This document shows, piece by piece, positions 1-12,900 of a stretch of DNA of 64,000 bases. Origin of the DNA: Enoplolaimus lenunculus. Its lineage: Eukaryota > Nematoda > Enoplea > Enoplida > Thoracostomopsidae. The notes under the pieces are model-generated. The model saw nothing but the letters and a program-made list of their open reading frames with translations. It was not told the origin of the DNA and searched no databases. Numbering within the stretch: position 1 is the stretch's first letter; each line of letters starts with the position of its first letter. The position numbers were made by a program, and so were the translations under genes. The stretch lies in contig JASANG010002914.1 of NCBI GenBank assembly GCA_030248215.1, positions 62,001 to 126,000 of the forward strand, in the 5' to 3' direction.

Positions 1-39
1 AAACCCGAAAGTTTTATCTATTGAGCTGTTTGCTATTTT

Positions 40-261
40 GGCCAATGTAAAAATCAGGGGCGGAACGTTTTTCTGTGGGAGTGCAATAGAGCATGCTTAA
101 TAAGCTTTAGACTAATTTTTTGCTCGGATTAGGCTTACGCTTAGGCTTAGGCTTAGGCTTAGGAATATGCTCATTCTTACGTTTAGATTTAGGCTCAGGC
201 TTAGACTTACGCTTAGGAATACGATTATAATACAATTCTGCCCCTGTTCTTAAGATTAGCC
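40..261. mobile_element. TTAGGC-MITE, subfamily 1 (in dys-1 intron)
   Basis: Starts with GGCCAATGTAAAAATCAGG and ends in a degraded inverted copy (..CCCCTGTTCTTAAGATTAGCC). The interior is runs of CTTAGG/TTAGGC and variants. Flanking octamers GCTATTTT and GCCATTTG agree at 6 of 8 positions, consistent with an aged 8-bp target duplication. Confidence 0.75.
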
Positions 262-539
262 GCCATTTGTTATTCACAATCATCAAATTGTTTGTTTGGT
301 TTGTTATGCAATTTTTTCAATCACCTGTTAATGTTTAATATTATTTTCTTAAAATCGCTGTTAACACAATTTATAATTCGTCCCATTAGATCACTATATT
401 TGACAATTCAACGCAAAAAATATATAATTTCAATTTTTCAGATAATCCTGAGTAAATTTGACAATATTGATATTACTTTTTAAGCAAAACAAGCGTTGAA
501 ATAAAACCCGTTCTCAACCACTTTTTGTTTAGTCATCAT

Positions 540-961
540 CGCAGGGGGTGCCCATTTTGACACCTAATCAATAGGAGTCCGCATCTTTAATAAGAGTCCA
601 TAAGCGGATAGAGTCCCTAAACCCAATTAAAGTCCATAAATGTCAATTATCCCTAATTGAAGCGCATTACTGACTAGTGGACCAAATAATCTTGAGTTCG
701 AAATTTTAAAGCACACTTCAAAGTACACTTCAGTTTTGAAAGCAACATTGCACAGTATAAAATTGCATTATCGCTCAAGCTTTTGATGCAAGGCAAAAAC
801 GTTTAATTGAACGGATAGTGGCAATACCGGATATATCAGTAAGGAAGAAAAGCGGAGGGCTGGTTGAAAATAAATAACAGTCCGTAACAGAATAACAAGG
901 GGGGATGTGTCCTCTGGAGACGACAAATAAATATCAGTCCCCCCTTATTCGGGCCACTACA
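540..961. mobile_element. TA-flanked MITE, 'CCCGAATAAGAG' family
   Basis: Right end reads CTTATTCGGGCCACTAC. The interior contains the family-wide phrases AATAGGAGTCCG and AGAGTCC.TAAACCC. The left end is eroded. Better copies at 12370 and 37478 define the termini. Confidence 0.6.
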
Positions 962-999
962 AAACGCAAAATAGTTAGCGCAAAATAATGACTACTTAC

Positions 1000-3900
1000 A
1001 TTGTTTTCTTGAAGAAAGTTGAGCGCCGTATTAACGTTGCTAATGTGATGCACTTTTGTTTTGCCTTTTTCTCGTACCTAAAATACAATTATGCAAATAT
1101 GGAAACGAAATACAAAATAAAAAATGAAATTAGCCTTGAGGCAACGTTAAGTATATATTAAGGGTGCAGCTGATTAACGGCTTTGATACTAATTAGCTGG
1201 CGAAGTTGTTAACCCTTTCCCGCATAGCGAATACTATGAGACCGGCCCATGTATAGAACAGGGCCTGAACAGTAGTATAAGCATATTCCTAAGCCAAAAA
1301 CCTAAGCGTAAGCCTAAGCGTATGGATGAGCCTATTCCTAAGCCTAAGCCTAAGCCTATGCAACAAAGTTGGTCTAAAGCTTAAGCTGACTCTATTTTAA
1401 TCCGTCTGGAAAACGATCCGGCCCTGTTCTATACATTGGCCATGAGATGCATGCTAACTGGGTATGCGAAATAAAAAACAATGCGACGGAAACCTTCCTC
1501 AAACAACAGGGTCTGTCAACTCGAGTTTCAAAGTATTATAGTCGAGTGTGATGTAAACACCTTTCAACCCGACTCCTAACTAAAAGTGTCAACTTAACAT
1601 CAGAACTGGACTGAAGTAGAAATTGTTGATGTGGATGTAGGGTAAACTCAATATAGGCCGACTGATCTGAGCGATATAATCGATGTGATAATATTTATAC
1701 ATAAAACAAAATAGCAAAATATGCAAAACATACAATTTTTTGTCCACTCAAAACTTCGATAAGAGATAACAGTTTCGTTCCGTCTTTCATGTCAACAAAC
1801 AGATCGGATACTGGAGCAATATCGGTCTGAAGTCAAAAAAATACATAGCTAATTATTAATATTTCTATATCTGGTGATAAAATATTAGAAAATTTAGGCT
1901 AAAGCCAAACGTGTTACGGACGTAAAATAAGTAAACAAGACAATATTATCCGTTTTCTGTTTACGGTAAAAATCGAAACGCGTCTCTATTTCTGCTTATG
2001 CGTGGGCTTGCAATTCAGATATATAAATTTTTTTGTGCTTTTGATTTAAGATCGTTTCCTAAATCAAAACGGGCGTTCCGTCTCTGCTGTTTTCACTAAA
2101 CGTTTTAAAATTAAACTGTAGTAAAAATCTACGGGAATACACAGGACCGTAGCCAGCTCACCTAGTTAGGGGTTGTAAAAATATTTCAGGAGGAAGATAT
2201 AAGAGTTTTCGTTGATTTACAAACAAAGTTGAAAATTTTCTAGGGGGACAAAGTTCTTACAAAGAAGACGCTCAGCCCCCCTCTAATTAGCTACGGGCCT
2301 GCAGAGATGATTTCAGAAATCTCTGTAGGCCTGTAGCCAATTAGAAGCAAGTGGTCTGATGCGGGGTTCACGTTATAACCAGGGCAACTTATGACACGTT
2401 TTGTCCCTATTAGACTATTAGGTAACATTTTGTCTGCTTGTAGACCCCATATCGTATTCAAAAATTCGTATTTGTCTGCTGTTAACATGTGTGGGTCTCC
2501 TTTTGTTCTTCAATATCATATGATATTCGAAGTATTGTCTGCGAATATCATATGATATATTTTCAAATGTCTGCACACTTGAGGTAACATACCCAAATTG
2601 TCCTGTTGAATATCATATGATACTAGACTTTGCAATTTGAATTTTTGAATTTTGAAGCTGTGATTCCAAGCGATTTTGTGTCGGAAACGTTTTGCAGGCG
2701 CGTATTTGGTATTTACAGCATATTTGTGCCGGTGTCGTCCAACTGTTCGTTCATTTAGTAGTACCCAACGGTTACACACTGTCCGCTGAATATCATATGA
2801 TATTCATTGAAATTTTGGAATATCATGATATTCGCATAAATGTCCCACAGTATCACGTGACATACTGTCCCTTTTACACATTGATAATTTGAGAGCGGTG
2901 CTTTGTAAGCTAATGTCATATGACATTCGAGTGTTATCTGTTGACCTGATATAAGAGCCCGAATTTTAACATTGACGTCGAATCAACACGGGACAAACAC
3001 TGTCCCGCCTGCCCCGGTTATAACGTGAACCCCGCATGAGCCTCTTCTTCGGAAGAACTTCCCCCCTAGAAAATTTTCAATCCAACGAAAACCTGATTCG
3101 AAATCGATACCAGTGTTTAAAATTTTTTCAAATTATTACAACTTACTTTTTCAAACTGTGCATTGATCCATTTACGAAACGTCTTCTCTTGCATAACTTC
3201 TCGTTCGTCTAAAAATAAATTAAAACATACCAAATTATTTCACCACAAATCAAACATCATTTCTACACGAAACCGCATTCAGTTGAATTTTTAGCTGAAC
3301 TGCTATTAAACTTTTGATTTAAATATTTATTCAGTCATAGTTTGGTAAGAAATGTTTCAAGAATATGTTGAAATTTGCCCAACACAGCTTAGAGATAAAC
3401 TGCAAAGAGTAAAACTTCACCACAGTGCAAGTTTAGAATGCAAATTGAAAACAATTACACGAACAAGAATAACAGGACGTAGCCAACTCACTTTGCTAGG
3501 AGGCGTAAAAAGTTTTAAAGGAGTTTCACGCAAAAGGTTTTCCATGACTTACAAACAATGTTGAAAATTTTCCTGGGGATAGCCAAAATTCTTCCAGGGG
3601 ACGCGTCAAAGTCCCCAGTGGCCTTGTTCTGGACACGGGCCCGATAGGAATAGGCTCTTTAACTATTTTTTTCATAGCATATCTGCCAATTAAGGATATT
3701 GCAGCGAAAAAATTGATCGCGATCTGTTATGGCAATCAGATAAAATAAAATAAAACTAAACAAGCGTAGCAGACTGCAATCAACCTAACGACACAAAGAG
3801 CATTGTTCAACGTAATTTCACTTCTGTTTAAATGGAACTTGTTTAAGTCGAAACTTCGGCTTAAAGTGCGAAACCAGAAACTGCGTGTTTAGACCAAGGG

Positions 3901-6900
3901 TTGTGCTATACTCGCTGCATGCCGCCCGCCGCATGCCGCCGGATGCCGCCGCATCGCGCGTCGGCGTGCGGCGCGCGCCGGCTTCAGGCTCAGTAAAGTA
4001 TAGCGCAACCCTTAGGGTAGCTTTAACAAGACAAGATATAATCATGAGCCGTGTTCTCAGCTGCGAGCAGGTCCTATCGCCAATTAGCAATAGATTGCAG
4101 TGGCTGATCCAGGAATTTCTAAAATGCCGGCGAAATATACTCTAGTAGAAAAAACTAGCAAACGAAGCGAGTGAGAAACCGAACGCAATTTTAGTGCTAA
4201 ACCTTATTACGTAATCTTGATTTTGATCCCGGTTGGGGGCCCTAGGCCGGATTGACCCACGCCTCGGAGCCACCAATGATAGGTTGTCAAACTAAAAAAC
4301 TACTTAGACAGACGTTAACTCCCAAGCCGGCAAAAAAGTACTATCAATTAAATTCGAAAGTTTACTGAATATAAAAATTCATCAAACACAGGTTACTTAG
4401 CTATTAAACTAAAAATCACGAACTGGTGATAAGTGCTACACACATCTGAGAATACGGCTCCAAATTACATGCGACCCAGCGTAGCTAAGGTATACGCAAC
4501 GTTTTTCAGTCAGAAGCAATGTATCGCATATTTTATCAAGAATCTTGTGATAAGCGGAGGGAAGCAAAAAAATCTTGCAATAAAAGCTTGAAAATACAAA
4601 TAAAATACAACTTTGATGTAACAACCTTGCGCAACGAATATGATTTTGTACTTTGAGACATCTGAATACCAATACTTGTAGCACGGTTTTGCGTTCTACC
4701 GAGATATGAACCATTTCATGTTTTCGTGTTTTTTTCATAGCGGCTTTGTGTCTTTGAACCCAATAGACAAATTCAGACTTTTTAGACATTTGTAGTAAAA
4801 TAAGTTACAGTGGAATTTTTCAGTTCAAGAAGTACTTGTCACAAAATTGAGAGGAACATCGACAAATTGTACGATAACATTTTGGTTTGGATCCTGGAAT
4901 AACGCCATTTACAGTTACAAAAATAGTTATTTTTTGATTTGAAAGACCGCATCAAAGACAAGTGTGGTGGTACTTTGCTAAAGAGCGTAAATCGCCAACA
5001 AGACCGTTTGCAATTCTATGGATTTTTTTAGCATCGCATTGGTCGCAGTATTTGTCAACTGTTATATATGTTTATATCGGTTATACATATATGCCTAACA
5101 CGTAACGGAATCGTATTTCGGTGGCAAGTACATTAAAAGTTTTCCAGATATCACAATTCGACCGTAAGTCTTTGGTAACAGTGAAGTAATCAGAGCGGCC
5201 AAGTAGACCGTGGCCCTTCAATGGTTTTGGAAAATTTTTATCTTTGAACAAATTGAAAATATGATCTTCTGTGCGTTTCATTCCCACACACTAGTTCGTT
5301 AGTGCTTTTCTATTCTGAACCAACATTGCTTTCAGTAGTATAGCTAAAATATCATTGCTATTTTATTAACTCTTAAGCGCACGAACATTTTGTATTTTTG
5401 CTTTAAATCAAATTTCAAGCAATGATTCGAGCCATCAGGCTATCGGCTGAGCATTCGCTTGTTAGAACTGTAGCCACAAGGGTCAGGGATGCTCAGTTTA
5501 CCCTAAAAATATTTTACAGGCTCTAGAAAAGTTTTAGCGCCGTTGGTTAGCGGGTCATTATAACCGCATGGTCATTAAAAATGGTTTTGTCACCCGCCAG
5601 CCGGTTCTCGGCTACAGGCCTATACAAAATATTGATTGAAAGCTAAGGTATCTCATGCAGTAATGATGGTAGCAAGCGCATCGTGTCCCTTGTAAGCAAC
5701 TTTGACAATATGTTTCCATTCTAAAAGCTTAAAGTATGTTGAGTTAAGCTTAAGCAAATCCAGTAGCATTAAACTAAGTTTCTCAAATATACTCAACTAA
5801 CGGGTAGGATTACGCTTAAACTAATTTAAAATGTTACGTATTTTTAGTTTAAGCTAAACTTACAGTGAATTCTTTGATACACATGATTTCTGCGATGAAC
5901 TTGTTGCTTAATCTAAAAATACGTTCACTTAAACTCGTGTTGAACTTAAAAATATGCTAGTTTAAGTAAAACTTATAATTCTTGTTTAGAGGTAGTCCGT
6001 CCAGCCATTTGAGTTTTGCTTAAACTAATATTCAAGTTTAGTTAAGTTGTAATTTAAGTTTAAGTTTTAGAGAGTATTTGGTACCTCTTAATGTTGTGAA
6101 TCAGCTAAAGTAGCCATGATGGGCAAAAATTCCATTAATATTTGATAGCATGTTTAGCTGTTTCCAGCAAGCTCTATTGAGTTGTTTCGTTTATAGTCAG
6201 CGAACGCGTTCCTGACGTCAAAATTTCGCTATTTGCTAGCGAATAGCAGAAGTCACAGCGTTCGATGAAACCTTATGCAACGAGCAAGGTGAATATATTT
6301 AGAAACTTTGAACCAAACCGTATTTTCGGCTGTAAATAAGAAGGATTGACGCGTAAATACTTGTAGCAGCCAATGGTAAAATGCAGAAAGCTTTTAGAAT
6401 ACGCAGCAAAACGATATCGCGGTAGCGCACGACAATTTAACTTACCGTAAACCAAAGCTAACGCGGGTAAATTTTTCGTCGTTTCGCACTCTTTCTCGTA
6501 CGAATGCATACGGAGTTCGTGATGAGAATTTGAAGGACTGTCGTCCTCAGATTCAGCTAACAAAATAGTTTAGTTGATTTTAGAAGCGATTGCATGAAGC
6601 TGATCAAAGAACGACGCGGGGCTCGTATACTGTTTAGGGTGCAATGTTTAATGGTGCAAGAAACATATCGAGCGAAGCGAGCGAAAAGTCAAATGCAATT
6701 GTAACAATTTGTACGGTAAGGTGATTTTGCTAATTTTGATATAAAATTTCCGCTAAAAGTTGTGCAAAATTTTGTCGCCATCAAAAATACTCTCTAAAAG
6801 CTTAAACTAACTTGATTTAAGCTTAAGCTAATCCACCAGTATTAAACTAACTTTCTAGATTAACTAAACTAACAGGCAGGTTTATGCTTAAACTCGTTTA

Positions 6901-9900
6901 AAATCTTACATATTTTCAGTTTAAGCTAAACTTAATGAACTCTTAGATACACGGATGCACTTGTAACTTAAACTAAAAATAAGTTTACTTAAACTCGTGT
7001 TACACTTAAAAACACGTTAGTTTAAGTAAAACTTAAAATTGTAGTCTAGTTAGTCCATCCAGCCATTTAAGTTTTACTTAACCTAATATTCAAGTTTAGT
7101 TAAGCTATAATTTAAGTTTAAGTTTTTAGAGAGTAGCAGGAGCCGACACATCTGCACCCAATCTGCTGCGCCAGTATATCTTAGTCTACAAATTAGTAAA
7201 TGCTCAGTTTTTTCAATTGTACTAACTTAGATTTTATTCGTAGCCTCGCATCAGAAATCTAATTATCGCGCTTGGGTCAGGCTTGGAAACTTAAACAAAA
7301 ACTTATTTGTTTCAGTTGAAAACATTGACATGAACTTATAGTGCTTGTGTTGAAAAGAATGTACACAGCATGCGTTGCGTATTTGGTCTACTTTCTCGCA
7401 TCCCAAAGTTCACTGTTTCCCCCCCAAGTTCTACGTGTTTAGGAGAATTTAATGTCTCGCTTATACTCATATTTTCTATATTGCAAGCAGCATCTACACC
7501 GTTGTCATTTGGGGGGGGGATAGGCAGGCCCATAGCCAGCTTACTTTGCCAGGCAGGGCTAAACATTTTGTCATAAGGGGAATAAAAGGATTTCGATGAC
7601 TTACAAGCAAGGTTGAAAACTATTTAGAAGGGCGCCGAACTTCTTACAGGGGGAGCTGAGATCTCTCGCGGACTTCTGGCTACAGGCCCGGGCAGGGTTG
7701 TGCTAAAACGTAAATTAAGCAGGAACATTTTGTATCAAATTTTTTAGTTAAGTAGTATACTCTTTGTCCAAGTGTCATTTTCGAATGTTGTTGATTCAGT
7801 AATACTAAAACACAACGGAACGTCAACAGTTAGCATCACTTGCATTATGTCTTTGTACGCAATGGTGGATCTATGGAAGTGCCCAGCCCGGCCGTGGCCC
7901 CCCAACAGCATCTCGACAAAAATTATATAGCAATTTTATGGCAATAGTTCGCGGTTTGTATGTGGGTCAAAAATAAGTTTATTACCTGTAAAATTTTGCC
8001 CCCCCCATTTTGAGATCCTGGAACCGACACTGAAAATTCATTGACTGGAGATAAGAAAAACTATTTGAAATCTGCTTTGTTAAAATGTTCTAAAAACTTA
8101 CGATTATTACGATTTGTTCGTTGACACCATGCCATTTATACTAAATAATAACAGTTATGGTGCTATTAAGATAACATGGTGTGCCGGATTGAATAATAGT
8201 AACACAGCAAACAGCCACCGCAGGGCACAAAACGTGCCCAATCGTAAATGGTCGTTTATATCGATGCGAAGAGTAACTGCGTAAGCTGGAGAAAATTAAT
8301 ATTACTCAAGATTAATTTTAACAGAGACAAGCAGCCTAATCTCTAACCTCTGTCCAACGAACAAGGCGCAAGTCTTATGTACAGGTGATGCAGGTGGACC
8401 AAACAGATTTCAAAGTGCTGCCGAGTTGAACCACAGAGCCAAGGGTTAAACCGATCATGTAGGAATGTCAAGTTTATAACATCGAATTCCACAGGTTAGC
8501 CTAGTGTAACCGGATAAGCCAGAAGTTCCGAATCAGGTCAAAACAATACAACGGGGAGTGCAGTATATACGTGTACTGTCGGCAATTGGTCTCCGGCATT
8601 TTGGGGTCGGCAGTACCTACGCTATACACGTTCCGAAGTGTGTAACCTGGAAAGTGTAAGGGTCTAGACTCCCACAATCCATGAACTAAGAACCGTTTTG
8701 CGATCTTTGCGAAGGCACTTAATAGTAAACATTTCGTCTCGCTTCGTGTGTTTCCGTAAACTCCATACACACGGTATGGGTGTATCTGGGGTATTTAGCG
8801 ATGGAATCTCACTTGAACCAACACGAAACGTAAACTTTTCGCGGTAACAAGTGGGAAGATCCCCATTTTGAGTCTCTAGCAATCGGATTGCGCACCCCTA
8901 ATAAGAATCCGTAAGCGGATAGAGTCAATAAACCCTAATTGGAGTCCATAGTCAGTCGTGCCCAACAGAAAAAAGATGGGTGTTAACAGGTTTAACTAAC
9001 GAAGAGCGGCGGGGCGCGGGTTAAAAATAAATAACAGTCCGTAACCAAATAACAGGAAGGGTACCATCTGGAGAGGCCAAATCAATATCAGTCCTCCACT
9101 AATTGGGGTCACCACAGTAGGGGCCTTGTATAGTTTCCTACGAAACAGATTAGGATATGAGTAAAAACTTAATGGAAAAATTTTAAATATTGAGATAAAT
9201 TGATAGAGGCACAATTTAGTACAGTCGCAAAATATGCCGCTAGAGCCCGTATTCTCAAATGTGTGTAGTATCGTTCACCAGTTGGTGATAGGTCCTGAAA
9301 CTTTGGAACCAATGCATGGTAAGGTTCGAAATTAAGCACACTGTTCGCTTTTGATTTGCCCTACTTCTGTACAAATTTTGAGATCTGCAATTACAGGTAT
9401 TCGGCAGTTTGAAAACCTATCGCTAACTGATGATAGGTGCTGTACACATTTGAGAATATGAGCATAGATCTCCAATTAACCTCGAGCTTTTTCAATTACG
9501 TCATAAATTCAATTTTTCACATATAACACATGAAATATAATCGTCAACTGAAATTCAGCTATGGAAATGTGGCGTTTTCGGAAAAATTTTGTTTCGTAAT
9601 TTGAAATTGAACGCATATACGGGCCCGCAGCCAGAGGGAAGCCGGGGGGGCAGGGCAGGGGAAGGTGTAGCCCGTTTGGATGAATTTGGTCCCTCCCCCC
9701 TAGAAACTTGCAACCTTGCTTGAAAGTCATTGAAAACCTTTGTGTTCCTGTACTGAAAAATGTATAGCCCGCCATAACAAGGTGAGCTGGCTACGGGACT
9801 ACGCGTACAGCGAGCCCGTAGCCAAGGGGGGCAGGGAAAGGATCCCCGCCACCCGGCAGAATTTTATCCCTCTCTAGAAAATTTTTTAACCGTGCTTGTG

Positions 9901-12900
9901 AGTCATCGAAAACTTTTATATGCCCGCTGTGAAAAATGTTTAGCGCCTGTAGCAAGGTGAGCTGGCTACGGACCTACGCGTATAGGCATTTTATATTTGA
10001 GTTGACAGCGGAGACACGTTTTATTATATTTACGCCTGGTTGCCCAAATAGATCTGGAAACCGCATCAAAACACGAAATATCTTTTTTATCTCGTTTTAT
10101 TACACAAAATCGCTATTCACAACGTGGTGTCATAATTATTAACATCATAAAACCGCGAAACAAGACGTTCAGCTTTTGAAATTGGCACTACACAGGCCAA
10201 AAAGCTGGGCGCTACATTTATACACCCGAATTTATTTTGGGGTTTTTGAAAATTTTGGGCCGTCAAAACTTATTTATGCTACTACAATTGACACGCTTTT
10301 AGCGTTTATCGCGTCCGAAATGTGAACCTTCAGACATTGATTGATAGAATCAAACTGTAAAAATAGATATGATTACAGCTGTGCTTGGTTGACACAGCAT
10401 TTGGAAATGATTTTTTTGAAGAATTCGAGGCTTGGGAAAATTGCTACAAGTTATCAGCCGCGGGAATGGTAACCTATACATGGACCATAGCTACTCCTTT
10501 GGGAATCTGCACTAACAACACTGTAGTACCAAACTTACAGCATATAGAGTCATTGTAACTACAAGCAGATCCAGCAGGGGGAGGGCAGGATAGGTGGCGT
10601 ACGACACCCCCGTCAGAATTTTTTGGTGATAAAATTGTAATGTTACAGCCTTACAATTTTCCCGCTCAAAAATTATCACATAGGTATATGGCATACTCAC
10701 AACGTTTTCCATGTTTCTGGGTCCACCGCTGACTGTAGCGAAAAGTTTGCATGACTGCTTTAGCATAGTGGTGAAAGCTGCGGACCGGTAATTTATAGTT
10801 GGTGGGGCCTAGTTCCACCTCATCCGTAGCAAAATTTTCCTGAACGGTTGTATGCTGTACTACGTAATTTAGAATTACTAGGATTATATTGGACCTGAAC
10901 ACTGATGACATAGGCATCAGATCATGATTACTGTAGTGACCGGAATAAGAGGAAAAGGTAATAAGGGGAAACATTCAGAGTCCCAATCAATAGGAGTCCG
11001 TTAATAACAGTCCATAAGCGGTTACAGCCCCGTGGAAGCATTCAGAGTCCCAATCAATAGGAGTCCGTTAATAACAGTCCATAAGCGGTTAGAGCCCCTA
11101 AACCCTAGAGTCCATAAATGTCAATTATGCCTAATTGTAGTGCACAAATGACACCAGGTCCAAACAAACTTGACTTCAAAACTTTAAAACATACTTAATT
11201 TTGAAAGTACATTCCTTAGTATAACCTTACATTATCGCTCAAACTTTTTATACAAGACAAATGTTTAATTCAACAATAGTTGCAATACCGGATATATATC
11301 AATAACCAAGGGCGGCGGAGGGGGGGGTTAAAACGAAATAACAATCCGTACCCAAATAACGGGGGGGCAGCAGCATCTGGCAAACCCAAATAAATATCAG
11401 TCCCCCTCTTTCTGGTCTCTACAGTATTTACCATCTACCATTTTGTTGTTAAAAGCGCATGTTACTCAACTATTTGTGTTCCTGGTAATAAACGTACCTT
11501 GTAAATGAGTGCGCTTTGTTGCAAATAATCTCTCGTGGCAAATATTGCTCAAAGAATGCCCCACGATTGGGAAGCCAGACTTGCCGATACCCTTCATTTG
11601 AGGTTAGGTTCGTTTTAGTTAGATTAAATCGACCGATTTGAACTAAGTGTTGGGTTTGTATGACAGCTTGTAATATCCCTGCATTATTATGTAATAACTA
11701 CGGTCCATGTACAGAACAGGGCCGGATCGTTTTCCGGAGGGGCTATAATAGAGTCAGTTTAAGCTTCAGACTAATTTTTTGCTTAAACTTAGGCTTAGGC
11801 TTAATAGGAATAGGCTCATTCATACGCTTTGGCTTAGGCTTAGGCTTAGGAATATGCTTATACTAGTGTACCTGCCCTGTTCTATACATGAGCCATAACA
11901 ACAGTCAAAGATGGTGAACATCAAGGAACGAATCTTTAGCTTGGATGATTCGGCCTACGTGTACTACAGGGGCATTAGTTTCCCGCTGATTCGGCAAGTT
12001 TCGAAAAACGGAAAAGTGTAAAATTCATAAATATAGTTTTTTACATATTTGGTAGGAAAAACCGACACAGTAGGTTTTGTTTGGAATACGAGAAAAGTGG
12101 AACTGATTGCCGATCGGAAACAATTGGATTTGAGCCGTGAAATACATTTTAATATTAACATAACATTGTCATTGCGCAACTAACAATTGGAGTTAATGGT
12201 ACAGATTTTGGGTGTCAGAAAAGGGATCCTAAACAGGGTTCCGGGTAACATCTCTCAAACCCACCACACTGTGGTGACCCCCGTACTAGAGCGTTAAAGC
12301 ACAGTCTAAAATATATATACTTCAATTATAAATTTCAGTTGTTCCAAATATATAATCAATTGCTTAGTACTGTATTGACCCGAATAAGAGGTGGGTAATA
12401 AGAGGGGGTCCCCATTTTGAGTTCCAATCAATAGGAGTCCGTATCCCTAATAAGTGTCCATAAGCGGATAGGGTCCCTAAACCCTAATTAGAGTCCATAA
12501 ATGTCAATTAACCCTAATTGTAGCGCATAATTGGCTCCGGAACCAAATAATTTGAGTTCGAAACTTTAACGCTTACTTAAATTTTGAAAAGACATTCCTA
12601 AGTATAACCTTCTATTATCGCTCAAGCTATTGACACAAGACAAATAAACGTTTAATTCAACAGATAATTGCAGTACCGGATATATATCAGTAACGAAGGG
12701 CGGCGGAGCATGGGTTAAAAATAACTAACAGTCCGCAACCAAATAACAAGGGGGTACCCTCTGGAGAGGCCAAATAAATATCAGCCCCCCTCTTATTCGG
12801 GTCACTACAGTATGTAAGATTTGTTTAGAGGTAGGTGACAGCTTCTCTCGGAACAAAATCAAAAAATTTTCTCTGTGAGGTGGGTGCTTCTTACATTTTC

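Larger units (their letters stand above)
3209..6445. other. dys-1 intron 2: repeats and anonymous sequence
   Basis: Besides the elements listed separately, this intron holds a fragment of the 'GCGAAGCGAGCGAGAAA' repeat (about 4089-4260) and an end fragment of the TATTCTCAAATG family near 4425-4470. Two minus-strand open frames (4436-4789, with a basic start MSKKSEFVYWVQRHK, and 5081-5281) have no recognisable family and no clear splice partners. I do not call them genes. Confidence 0.5.

Noticed and set aside
3818-4145. Arg/Ala/Pro-rich frames on both strands
   Set aside because: They arise from the self-complementary GC-rich core of a fold-back element.
11911-12021. Short plus-strand gene (MVNIKERIFSLDD..)
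   Set aside because: Only 36 codons, no splice sites, no recognisable family, inside another gene's intron.
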